A DNA stretch of 64,000 nt from Macrotis lagotis (Eukaryota > Chordata > Mammalia > Peramelemorphia > Peramelidae), in assembly GCF_037893015.1 (NCBI RefSeq), contig NC_133658.1:881310893-881374892 (forward strand), written 5' to 3'. The notes under the pieces were generated by a model. That model saw only the letters and a program-made list of their open reading frames with translations, was not told where the DNA came from and made no database searches. The position numbers and the translations under genes were made by a program. Positions 36,001 to 48,800 of this stretch are shown piece after piece (positions within the stretch are counted from its first letter, which is position 1; each line of letters begins with the position of its first letter).

Positions 36001-36841
36001 ACAGGGAAGCAATAGTTGCAGCTATGATGTCTAGTCTTTGTCTAACTCACAGAGTTGTTAGGAGAATAAAATGACAGAAGGGAATTTTGTAAAATGCTTT
36101 GAAAAGACATCCCAAACAGGATTTATTCCTTCCAGGCTGCTGCCAGGGCAGAAGCTTGTCCCTGATTCCTTCTTATTTATCTCCTTTGCTCTCCCTGGAG
36201 CTCCAAGGGTCAAGGACAGAACAAAGAGCAGAGAATTCAATTCTCTGTAATCATTGCACTCCCACCAGGAGATCAATAAGTATTCTCTGGGCTGCTAAGA
36301 CCTCCAGCCTTGAAGTCAGTTCACAGTGTATCACACATTTCAAAGCCTCTTTTTACCACTTTCCAAGTGAGTCCTTGGTTCCAGAAGGACGACCCCTCTT
36401 CCAGGCTAAAGAGGGTACCCCCAATAGGGGCCCCGAAAGCCGCAGCAACACCTGCAGCCGCGCCTGCTGACACAAAATCTCGCTTGTCTCTAAGTGGGAG
36501 AGGAAAAGAAGAAATATAATAATGCTTTGGGATCATTCAGGACATGAAAGCCAATATTACACATTTCCCTGTGTTAAGATAAAGGTGATTTTATTTCAAA
36601 CTAGAATGGCAGTCAGTGATTTTGATGGGGATTCTTCTGCATTATAATGCTGTCTACCATACATCAAGAAGCTCCCTGCTTCTAGAACTTTCTAGCAAAG
36701 CAAAATTATTCTATTAGTCTCAATGTTCAAAGCATTTCTCATCAACTAACACCTCAAGAGACAGACTAAAGATATTCTGTAATCAAAAGCCCAACCACTT
36801 TCCCACATCTGCCTTTCCAAAAGCCTCTGCCTTGGTCTTCA

Positions 36842-36883
<42 letters not shown>

Positions 36884-39800
36884 TATTTATCTACAGCAGA
36901 GGTGTCAAACATGGTGAGGTCTGCAATAGGTACACAATTAAAATGTAAGTTGGAAATATTTAATAAAATAAAAACATACAGATATGCAATAAAACAAAAT
37001 TAAATTAAAATTAAAAAGTGACTTATCCAAGGTCACAGAGAAAATTAAAAAATTAAAAAAAGAAAGTACATAGTTGATCTGCAGGAATCCTACTGTGAAG
37101 TGCTGTGATTTCCATTTCAAGTTGAGCTTCATCCCCTCAGCTATAGTGTATCTTAAATTCTGGGTCATTTCTCTCTCTACTGTTAAGTTTTTCAACTTGA
37201 TGTGATATTAATTTAAACCTTCTGTTTCCTGTCTCTAGAAAAGCTATTTAGAAGCTAATTACATTCCATTCATACCTGTCACTTCGAAAATAGGGAAAGT
37301 TAAACTGGATTTTCCGCAAAGAGATGCTCTGGAACTGAGAAAAAAACAACAGGAGAAAGCATATTCAGAATGGGAAATTCAGAGGCCTGATAACATATGC
37401 ATGTTGCAGCCAAATATCACAGGAATCACTCTCACACTCGATCTCTTCCTGTGTACTACTATACAGGATGTAGTAAATACAATTCTAATATAAAATAAAG
37501 TAAATGGAAAGCAACTTAGTGAAAAGAAAGCAAAAAGTAAACTTCAGAAGGTACTAGAGGGTAGTGCCTTGATTTCTGGGCCATCTGCCCTGGCTGGTCA
37601 AGGACCACATCAGTTTTGCATTTCCCTTTCCTAGTGGCTCAATTCATAACTGGTGAATAGATTAGTTTTCCTTGTGGTCACGGGCATAGGAGATTAATAG
37701 CTGGACCTTCACAAACAATCTACTCTACTATAATCCAAAACAGCTGCCCCAAGTCAGAAGCAGCTCCTCAGTGGATCTTGCTGCCAGGAGGTCACATTTT
37801 TCTACTGTGTTCATCAAACTGTGATGCTGCCCTCTGATCCTCATCCTTAGTCCCTTTGTTCCCTTTGAGCTCATTAATTGGATGAATCTGACTGGTGCTA
37901 GCTTTTTCTTGAGTGGCTGAGAGCAGTTTACGAAAGAATGAACACTAAGAGAAGGAAGTCCTTTACTTTCCATGTCACCAGGGAGTCAGATTGGCCCACT
38001 TCTCATCAGTACTTGAATTAGTCTAGAAATTCAGAACTGGAGGTTTCTCAAACTAGGCTAATTCCAAGATACCTCATCCCCTAAACCCCCCTAAATCAGT
38101 AATTTCCATCAGCTGTGCAATCCTATTACCAATTTAACATCATATGATTCCATGAAAGGAAGAAGAAACCAAAATCCCATACCCACAAAGTACCTAGCCC
38201 TGACTCAGGGAATGCTGAATGAGAGCCCTCTCACCTAAGAGGACTCTCAGCATCACATGCCAGGGATTCTCAGGTTTTCAAGCTTAACAAGACTTTCCAA
38301 TCCAACAACCCCACTGTTCTGTGATTTCAGGATCTTTCAATCTCATTTAATGTTCTGGAACAAGAGACTCATCTTCCTCACCTCAAGCTGATGCCAGGAA
38401 ATTAAAATTCTGTGGGAAAGTTTCCAAAAAATTTTCCAAACCAATCGGGGATGATGAAATTTCTCTCCCTTTTCTGGGAAGTAGAATAATATCACCCCTC
38501 CAGTTCTCTCTTGTTCTGTTCTGTCTCTGACAAACAGGCAGCCCTACTTATCAAGGACAATTGCTCTATTTGGTCCTTTCTATCTTCTCAGCTCCTCTCC
38601 TAATCTTCAATCTCTTGCTCCTTTCTGGCTTCCTTCTAAGATGCCTACACACATGCTTGGGTTTCCCCTACTGTCTCCCAAGTCAAATCCTCTCCTCCCC
38701 CATTCACAAACTCCCAGATAGGCATCCTCCACTCACTGTCTCCATTTCTTTGACTCACTCACTACTACAGTCTGCCTTTCAACCTTACCACTCTTTCCAA
38801 TATTACTGAGGATCTTTATTATACTCCATCTGTATATCTTTTCTTCACCCTCATTCTAGTTGGCTTCTCTGCAGCACCTGATGCTACTGACAACCTCTAC
38901 TTCCCAGAGACTCTTTCCTCCATGACTTTTTGAGATGCTACTTTCTCCTGAGTCTCCTACCTATCTGGCCACTCTTAGGTCTTAACCCATGTCAAGCCTG
39001 CTAACTATGGGTATCTACCAAGGATGTCTGTCCATCTTCTTTTCTCTCTCTACAACTTACATCTCAATAATTTCATTAGTTCCACCTCCTGAATTCTCCC
39101 TATGGAGAGGGCTTATAACTACTGGGGTCCATCCCTCTACCACCAATGTCAAGTGGATAGTTCCAAATGGTTTTCCCACAAACAGCCAGATACCCAGACT
39201 CCCTTCTGTAGTCACTGCTCCTTCACTATCCCTCACCACCCATGCCCAATAATTTTCCATATCTGGTTGATCCTTCACCCACAGCATCCATCTCTTCTGA
39301 GTCTTCTATCCACCACCATCTTTTAGATGGTGTAATTAACCCAGTTAATTGTAATAGCCTTGTAATTGGATTATCAGTATCTAACCTCTCCCTTCTCTAA
39401 TTTATTCTCCAAAAGGCTACCAAACAATCACCTAAAAGAATGGGGCTGACCATGTCACTTGCCTGTTCAAAAACTTGGGGGGGGGTTCCCTTGTCCCTAG
39501 AATACAATAAAGAATCTATAGATTGGCATTTAACACCTTTCATAAACTGGCTCCAGATTTACTTCATGTTATTCCTCACCACACCAAAGTGGGGAGTTGC
39601 CAAGCTCAGTATTTCATTTACGGACACCTAAGGCTTGCAGAAATTTACCCCAAGCCATCCTAGAATTCATAGCCTCCTTTCTAGCTTAGCTCTTATGCCA
39701 CCTTCCTTTGCTGGTCCCCCCTCCTCTTTCCTTCTTCCTCCCTTTTCTTTCATTCCTCTCTTTCTCTTGTCCATCCTCCCCTCCCCTCTCCCTTTTTCCT

Positions 39801-42800
39801 CTCTCCCCTCAAATTGTCCCTGAATGTTTTTCTTTTTACAAGCTGCACCTCCCCAGTAAAATGCAAGATTTCCCCATGAGGCTAGAGATTATTTCTAGTT
39901 TTCTGCCCATTCCTAATAAGTCCTTTATAAATGATTGTTTGATTGGATTAAGACTGAGTCCCACCTGTCTTTCCAGCTTGATTTCGCAAGCTTCCCTCAA
40001 CAAATTATGAAACAAGATTCTTGGGAAAGTCATTACTTACTTGAGGGAGTCCAGCACCCACAACTGCTCCACTATGAATCATGGGACCTTCCTTTCCTAC
40101 AAAAAGTCCTAAGAATAAGTTTAAAAAAAGAGGGGGAGAAATTATTTAGAGACTGAAGAAAATGGTGCCATGAGAAACAGTTACCAACAACCATTACGAG
40201 ACTCTATAAAGGAAACTATGAAATGATTCACAAAAAATGCTTAAAGCTGTTCTGGAGGAAATCTCTATTATGCCCCAAATGCCCAAGCTGACATGAAAAT
40301 GAGCCACCAAATAGGGCATTCAGACACTTAAAATTCTGATGGGATACTCAAGAATTCTCAGTATGTTTATCTATAATATTATATCATCAGGATGGATCAT
40401 AACTGAAATTTGTGGATCTGCATCTACGTCTAATATAATAATCTGTTTAAGGATGACCGTGAAGGATAACCTACATAACACATAGTAAGAAAAGGCTCCT
40501 TACCTCCAGCCACACTGAAAAGTACTCCTAAAACCTTACATGCCAGGGTTCGGAGACGCACAATGCCTGGCACTTTCACACCATTCAGGTAGCATTTGAT
40601 TTCTGGAATCCCAGAACCAGCTGCCACTGGCTGCAAAGATAACAAGAACCTACATTGAACATTCTGTTACCCATCAAACTACAGAAAATGATGCTGACAC
40701 AGTAAGAGGAACAATCACAGTAGTCCACATTTGTGTAAAGGTTTCAGGTTAGCAAAGTGCTTTCCTTCTAGGATCTCACCAAAACCATGATCTGGGAAGC
40801 TTGCAAAAGAGAAATGATTTCTAGGTCATTCAGCCAGTCTCTCCTCCCTCTCCAAGATTCCCTCCTGATTCTCTTGACCTTTTTTCCCAGGCCAGAAGAC
40901 TCCTCACCCTGGAAGTTCGTGCTACCCCTGTGTGTACTGGGTGCTACCCCTGTAGTCTTCCTCTGATTGGCTGGTTCTTCTTAGAATTTCCATTTTAAGG
41001 CGAAAAAAACCACACAGGCCCAGGCCACTTCACTCTTCATTTCTCTGCAGGATCCAACCTCCACTCTCCAGACTTTCTCTCCTGCTCTCCTCCTTGCCCC
41101 TCCCAATTTGTCTAGGTGGTACCTTCCTCAATTAGAAGCTAAGGTCCTTAAGGGCAGGGACTTTGTTTCTGCTTGCTTCTGTAATCATATCCCTTAGCCC
41201 AACACCTGGAAACAATGAGTGCTTAATAAAGGCTTCACAGATCTTCAGCAATAAAACTCCATCAGTCTTTCTTCACAAAGCTGCACTGGCAGCTGTCCTT
41301 GTCCTCTGCTTATCCCCCTTTCCTACTTCCTTTTGTGTGCAGTCTTCTCTCATTAGACTGCAAGCTCTAGGAGGGTAGGGCCTGCTTTTTCTTCTTGTAT
41401 CCCCATCAGTTAGCAGGGCCTGGCACACTATAGGCGCTTAATCAATGCTTATTGAACTCAACTGAAAAATTCCCCTGATGAAAGCCCCAATTTAGGAAGC
41501 CCTCTCACCTCAATCAGGACAAGCAGACTGGCTATGAAGACGAAGGTCAAATTAAAGCCCAACAGCTCCAGAAGTGAAAGGGCAAGGCATCCTTTCTCGC
41601 TGCACTCCTCAACCGCTGTTGGTCTGAGTCAAGGAAGACCAGAATGCTCCTCTGGTGGTGTACCTCACACAGTTACCACAGGGCCTCAGCTCCCCCTTCA
41701 CCAACCCCCTCCTCCCCACAAGTCTGCTTTTCTTCAGGAGATGGCTTTTGATGCTCATCTGATCTGAGAGAAGAATTTTTTTTTTGTTTTTTGCAAGGCA
41801 ATGTAGTGAGTGACTTGCCCAAGGTCACAAAGCTAGGTAATTATTAAGTCTCTGAGATCAGATTTGAACTCAGGTTCTCCTGACTCTAGGGCTGGTACTC
41901 TATCCACTGCACCACCTAGCTGCCCCTAGAAATTTCTTTATAGAGAGCTGTCTGACCCAGGTAAGGGCCATGACTGTGTATTTCAGGTGTGGATAAGAAC
42001 ACTAAGACAAGCAAACTCAAATCAACACCTTCCTCTTCATCAAGATTCAAGGAGCAAGGACTCATAGCAAATGTGGACATTGCTCATTTACAAAGCAGAC
42101 AAAGCAATCCAATTGCTCAGGTGAACAAAAGGTAACTGAAGAGGTTTCTTAAAAGGAGGTGAAAGCCTAAAGTAGCAGACAAAGGATCAATTCAACCACA
42201 GTGCAGAGAATAAAGATTCAGGAAGAGAATCTGTCCTTTTCACCAAGGCCCAAAAATAGATCTTTGAGACTAAGAAGATGGACTTCCTTAAAGCTGATTA
42301 AAGGCATCTTGGATCACCAATCACCAGGAAGGTGAGGCTGATGGGAAGGAGAGCTATTTAGGATAACTCAGCTATTCGTTTTCATTTTTCAATTGAAATT
42401 TTATTTCATTTTTCCAATTATATGCAGTGGTAGTTTTTCATCATTCATCTATTTGCAACTTTATTTACCTCAGTTATTCTTTAAGAAATGCCATTTTTTC
42501 CAGTTGCAAAGGATCCTTGATAAAAAAAAAAATGCCATCCCCCTCCAGAAAGAGAATTGATGAACTCAGAGTACAGATGGAAGCATTCTTTTTTTTTTCC
42601 ACTTCTTTAATTTTTCTTGTTTGTGTGTGTGTGTGTGTTTGTGTTGCAACATGGCTAATATGGAACCATGTTTTTGTATGACTTCATATGTATAACTGAT
42701 ATCATATTGCTTGCCTTCTCAAGGAGAAGGACAGGAGGAAGGAAGGGAAAGAATCTGGAACTAACAATTTTTTAAAACAAATGTTAAAAAATTTTGAACA

Positions 42801-45800
42801 TGTAATTAGGAAGTATTTAACAAAATAAATTTTAAAAAAGAGGAAGAGGGGTAGTTAGGTGGAGTGGGGCAGCTGGATAGAGCACCAGCCCTGGAATTCA
42901 AACCTGGCTTCAGACACTTAATAATTACCTAGTTGTGTGGCCTTGGACAAGTCACTTAACCCCATTGCCTTGCAAAAACCTTAAAAAAAAGAGAGAGGAA
43001 GAAATATGTTCTTCCTTTCAAAACTTTAAATCCCCAGATAACCTTCAAGCACCACTTTACTATTACCAATGTTCCTCTCATCCTGGGAAGCCTGCTGACT
43101 GATTTGAAGTATACATCTAAAAGTCAAATGCTAATGAAAGAAAGTTCAATGAAATCAGAAATCACAAAAAGGATACAAGATTGTACAACATGAAACTTGA
43201 GTTTGGTGAAGAGTTGTACAAAGAAGTCCACAAACAGGCCCACCTGTCAATAACAAAAGAAACATTCAATCATCTTCTCATGGTCAAATGGAAAAAGTCC
43301 TTGATCTGGAGGTAGAGGACTTGAGTTCAAATCATTCCTGCTGTTTACTACCTCTGTGATCTTGGGGAGGTTCTTGGTGTCTCTGGGATTAGTTATCATA
43401 TTTTGAGGGAGGGTGACTAACAATCCTCTTCAGGGATAATGGCAATAAATCATCAGTTACTAAAAGCAGTTATTCCTAGTAGGAATACTGGGGGCTCTAG
43501 TTTCACAACTGTGTTTCAGCATGGGATCCCTCTGGGAGCTGTCCCCGAGGACAGCCAGGAAACACTGCCATCCCTTACTCATACTCCTCTCCCCCAGGGC
43601 AGTAAATAATCTGTGAGCTGGGGCATGGGATTCCAGTTTTTCATCTCTGCTCCCTTATTTTCCACCCCAATATTTGTTTGTGCATCTCTTAGCACCATAT
43701 CTAGCTACCCTCTTCTAGCAAGCACCATATGTATGTTATCTGACCTTCCTCACTAGAATGTAAGCTCTTCAAAGGTAAGAACCAGGTCTGGTTTATTTCT
43801 GCATCATCAACAGTAACAGGAAAATGCTGCCCTCAAATGTTTGGTGAATGATGATTTCTGTCTACATTAAAGGAAGGGCTCCATTCAGAGAATCATCTTG
43901 GCCAAAATGAAAAATCATTAGAGCCAAATGGCCTTAATTCTGCTTTAAGGGAAGGAGATGTTCTATTCTCACCAGAACACCTCAACATTTACTACATTTA
44001 CTATTATCTATAAGACCCTGATCTCCTAATGCCATTATCCTCCAACCAACAAGCATTTAGAAAATGCTACAATGTTCAAGGCTCAGTAAGGGCAGGGCAG
44101 AGCAGATCTCCGAGTTATCCAACACTTAATGTAGATGAGTCCACCCATTTCATAAAGGATTAAAAAAAAAATCAAAACAGGGTACAGGATGTGGCTGTCC
44201 TACAGCAACCCTCCTTGTTAGCTTGTATTTGAGGCTAACTCCCCTCCATAATCTCCCTCCCATGCCCAATATTCTTACCAGGCCAGTGGAGACTCCAATA
44301 GCAAACACCATTATCCATTTCACTACCTCATACCTTCGACCTTTCTGTGTAGAGAAAAAAAAGTACCTCATTTGAAAAAAAAATCCAACATAATTATACT
44401 GATAAAAAGATGAGAGAAACAAATATTCAAGCAATAATGCTTTTCATATGAATTTCCAGGTGGACAACAAATAGGCAAGAAAAGATGATGGACATACTAG
44501 GGTCACTTAAGTATGAATATAAGAGAAGACCCTCAATAGCAAGATGAAGACCTCATTTAAGAGCTGTAATGCTTCAAGATGGTTTGGGGGACACTACAAA
44601 GCAAAGGAGAATACTCACAACAGGAAAAGGCCTTTAAATTACTGACAAATCAAGGGCTTCCTTCCTACCTTATTATCCATGCTTTCCAGCACTTCCAGGT
44701 AGGGGTCATTGATACAACGATCATAGTCCAAACTCTGAAAGTGACATATAAGAAAACTATTACAGCCAGGAACAAGTCACAAGGCCTAGAAGGGAACTTC
44801 CAGAGAATTTGGGGCAACATTGCACAATTCAGAAAGAAATGGAAAATTGTAAATTCTTAAGACTTCCCTCTCTTCTTTGTGGGAATGGGGGGTTGGGGGC
44901 ATCAAACACGGAAAATACTGTCATATATTGGTTGGTTTTGTCGAATTCTTTTTCCTTTCTTTTTTAAGCTTTTATTATAAGAGATTGCTCACTAGCTAAG
45001 AGAGGAGTAAGAGATTTATTTGTAAATGAAAAGGACATAAACCCAAAAGATGTCCATAACTTTTTTTTTTAAAAAAAGGGAAATGCATCTCATTTAGCTA
45101 GAGTTTTCTTCTGCAGTCAGGTTTTGGGGGGGGGGAGTAAACAGAAAGCTAAAAAGGCAGCAATTCCTACATGGACAGAAGCAGCTGAGGGGCTGGGGTC
45201 CAATCTGGATGCAGACTCTTACTAGGTCAATGACCCTGGGGAAATTATGGGCCTTCTGTTTTCCTCAAACCACTGAAGAAGGAAGTGGTAAACCACTCTG
45301 GCATCCTGGCCAAGAAAATTCCATGGGGAGCCCTGGAGTGCCATGGTCTATGTCTAAGGGGTCACAAAGAGTCAATGGAAGACATGTTGGGCTAGTAAGT
45401 ACTGGGGATACAAAGAAGGAAAAAATGGGATCCAGATTCTCCAGGAGCTCATTGCTCAATGGGGGAAGATAACATGCCAATGACATTACACTGCAGGGAT
45501 GGGGAATGTCCAGCCTGTCACAAAATTCAATATATATCTAGGAACATTTTAGGGGTGAATTAATTAAATGTTTGACCAAATAAAGTGGGTGAATGATGTT
45601 ATGGCTCTTGGCAGAAAAAAGGTTCCCCACTCCTAAATGATAGATACCTTGAAAATGGCATGTAACTGCTGAAGGAAGGCACAAAGAGGGCAGGGAAAGT
45701 CCTGGAGAAGGTGGCAAACCCAGACAAAGTATTTATTTTTTTAAATAAACAAAATAAGACTTTGAGGGTACGTCCTGGAAGGACGATCTGATTCAGTATG

Positions 45801-48800
45801 ATATCCAATACCCTCTAAAATACTATATATGAGAAACAATGCCAGGAATAATAGCTCTGAGATCCTGCAAGATCCTCAAAGAAAAATTTAGCAATTTAAT
45901 ATTTAGCATATTTTACTTTCTAAGTCAGAAAAATGGACTATGCACTTCAGAAATGTTTTCAATAAAAGCAAAATAAAACAATAACATTTTGCTTGACCCT
46001 TAATGGGAGAATATAAATAAACTCAGGTACCTGAATTAACTGGATTCAGCAGAAATCTAGACCCTTAAGATCAGACAGGAAAGAGTGAAAGGCACTACAA
46101 ACACACAAACGGACAAACCTGGCCCACATAACTAACTAAACCATCATGTCCCAACATCCATGTCATGAAGGTGTTAATGCATGCTAGAGCCTTCCCAGGT
46201 GAGCCTGTGTCTCCTGTGCTGCCAGGGCTGGGAGAGGACCCAGATGCCAGGACAAGGCCAAGCAGCTGCCTCAGAGAACACACGTGCTCGCTGGTTTTCC
46301 AACTCAGAATGGACACTGTTCAGAAGGGAGTCTTTAATTATGAAAAGGAACCACTCACACCAAGGGCCACATGTTTGTTATGTTCCTGTTAGACTAGCTG
46401 CTCGGGAAGTGTTAGGTTCCTGCTGGCTAGCTTGTCCTTACCCAGGAGAACACTGAAGGGGCAGGAGACAAGAATGACAAGTTCTCCTTAAGGTTCTCCT
46501 AGTTCTCCAAGATTTCCCTTTATTAAACCAAATACAAGTGCTTAAATAATCTCCCCAGTCCCTGATCCACTCCCACTCCCTTGGCACTCTTCAATTCGAC
46601 CAGTAAAACAGTACTCTGGTGCTCGAGGACACCAGGTGATGAAAATTTGCAGTACTCCCACACACAACAGTCCCTTACACATGTTAACAAACCAGGAGAT
46701 GGGCATATGGGCAAAAGCAGAAAGGTGACCTACTGTGGGATGTTCAGACACTGGGAGGCAGGGGGAAATTTCCAAGCCAAAGGCAAAGATCCAAAGAGAA
46801 GAATCAAAGAAAATCTGTTGGGATTTCTTACTGCCTAAGTAAACATAAATTCCTTTAGTTTTTCATTTTTAACTGGACACAATTTTTAGATATATTCTGA
46901 AAAAATGAGTGTTTCTGTGATGATATTTCATCCCAGGGGATGTTTCCATAGAGAAAGAGATTTGTGAGAAAGCAGGAAATGACTAGATTTTTCTAGGGCT
47001 GCAGCAGTCTCCGGGGTCCTCTTTTTTTTTTAATAAATGAAATTTATAATAATAATAATAATAATAAATGAAATTCCTGTCTGTATGAAACACAAAATGA
47101 ACAGAGAGACAGTCAATGAATCAAGAATGAGGGCTCCTGCCCAACAACTTGGGGGCAAATACAACTGAGTGTGAGAGTTTGAATGGATCAACAAATGAGG
47201 GAACAAGCTAAGTCTTCGGGACAACTCAGCTTGTGCCTCTAACTGGTAGAAGAGGGTAGGGGAAGACAATGTGACAGAGATGACTCAGATCAGGAACAGA
47301 AGTGGGGACTGCAACATGATGAGGTCCCAAGCTGTAGTTGGGGAGACAGAGTTATCTCCACCCTTCCCTTGCCTGTTCCTGTGTGCATCCTGTGGTACAG
47401 AGAGTCCTAGCCCCACACTCTTCCCCAATTATTCCCTTCTCCACAAGTGAGTCAGTGAAGCCTGGGCCTTGCCTGGCTGCACTAGGACCAGTGGAGGGGA
47501 CACTCAGGAAGAGTTTGGGGAGAAGGCTGGGACAAAGGATTCTTTCATTTCTCTGTAGTGAACAACAAGTTGTATGACCACCAGAGGAATGCAACAACAT
47601 AGTAGAGGAGAAAGAATCCCAGCTTTGGAATCAGAAGAACTGAGTTTGAATACTGGCTCTGCCATCTCCTGTGTCTTCCTGGGCAAGTCACTTGATCTGT
47701 GTGACCTCAGGTTCTTCTTTGGGTAAATGTGTGTGTGTGTGGGGGTGTCACTGACTGAGAGAAGGAAAGCGCCCATATGCAGGGATAGGGTAAAGCTATA
47801 GATTTCCCATTTCAAAAAACATTTCTGAGTGCTCTCCAATAGGATCGTCTAGTTAACATCAATATGTGTGACCAATGTAGACTTGTTTAAGCTACAGAGA
47901 AACCACTATAAATGTGGGCTAGTTAGGGACCTCCTCCTGTTCCCCCCTAATTAATTCCCCATCCTACTCCCCACAGCAAACATTCCAAACCTTTTTTTCT
48001 CTCCTCCGATTCCCTGGTGCTATAGCAGCTGGGCTGGTATTTGCTGACCCCTGAATATTCCCTCACTTGATGATCTAAAGAGTTCCTATGGATTTAACCA
48101 TCATCTCTATACAGATATATATAGAGATTCAGCCTCAGACTCAACTTCTTCCCACAACTACCTTGGTGACAATAGAGATCTGAAGGTGGATATCGGGTTT
48201 GTTGTTGTTTAATCATTTTTCAATCACATTCGACTTTGTGACCCTATTTAGGTTTTGCCATTTCTTTCTCCAGTTTATTTTATAGATGAGGAAAATGAGG
48301 CAAACAGGGTGAAGTGACTTGCCCAGAGTCACATAGCTAATAAGTGTCTGAAGCTAGATTTGTATTCAGGTCTGATTTCAGCCTGGTTGCCTCTGGATGA
48401 CTAGAGAGGATATCAAAATCAACACATCCTCCTAATTCCTCATACTGAAAAATTCTATTTCCTCATACTGAAAATTCCTAATTCCTCATACTGAAAATAA
48501 CGCATCTGTAAACATATTTATCAAAAATATGGATGTACAATGCTAAACTGACTGTTTGCTACTGAGGGGATGGGGGTGGGAAGGAAGGGTGGAAGGAAAT
48601 TTTGTAACTTAAAAATATATATGTGCATTGGATGAAAATAAATAAATATTTTTTTTAAAAATCAGCACATCCAAAACAAATCATTATCCGCCCCCCCCCC
48701 TTTCCACTCTTAACCTCCTCTATCACTGATGAAAACACCACCATTCCGTTAGCCAAAACTTCAATGTCTCTCCAGGTATTAAATAGGTTGCCAAGTCTTG

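Noticed and set aside
36840-36885. TG run as a possible regulatory or Z-DNA element
   Set aside because: It is an ordinary intronic microsatellite with no supporting context.
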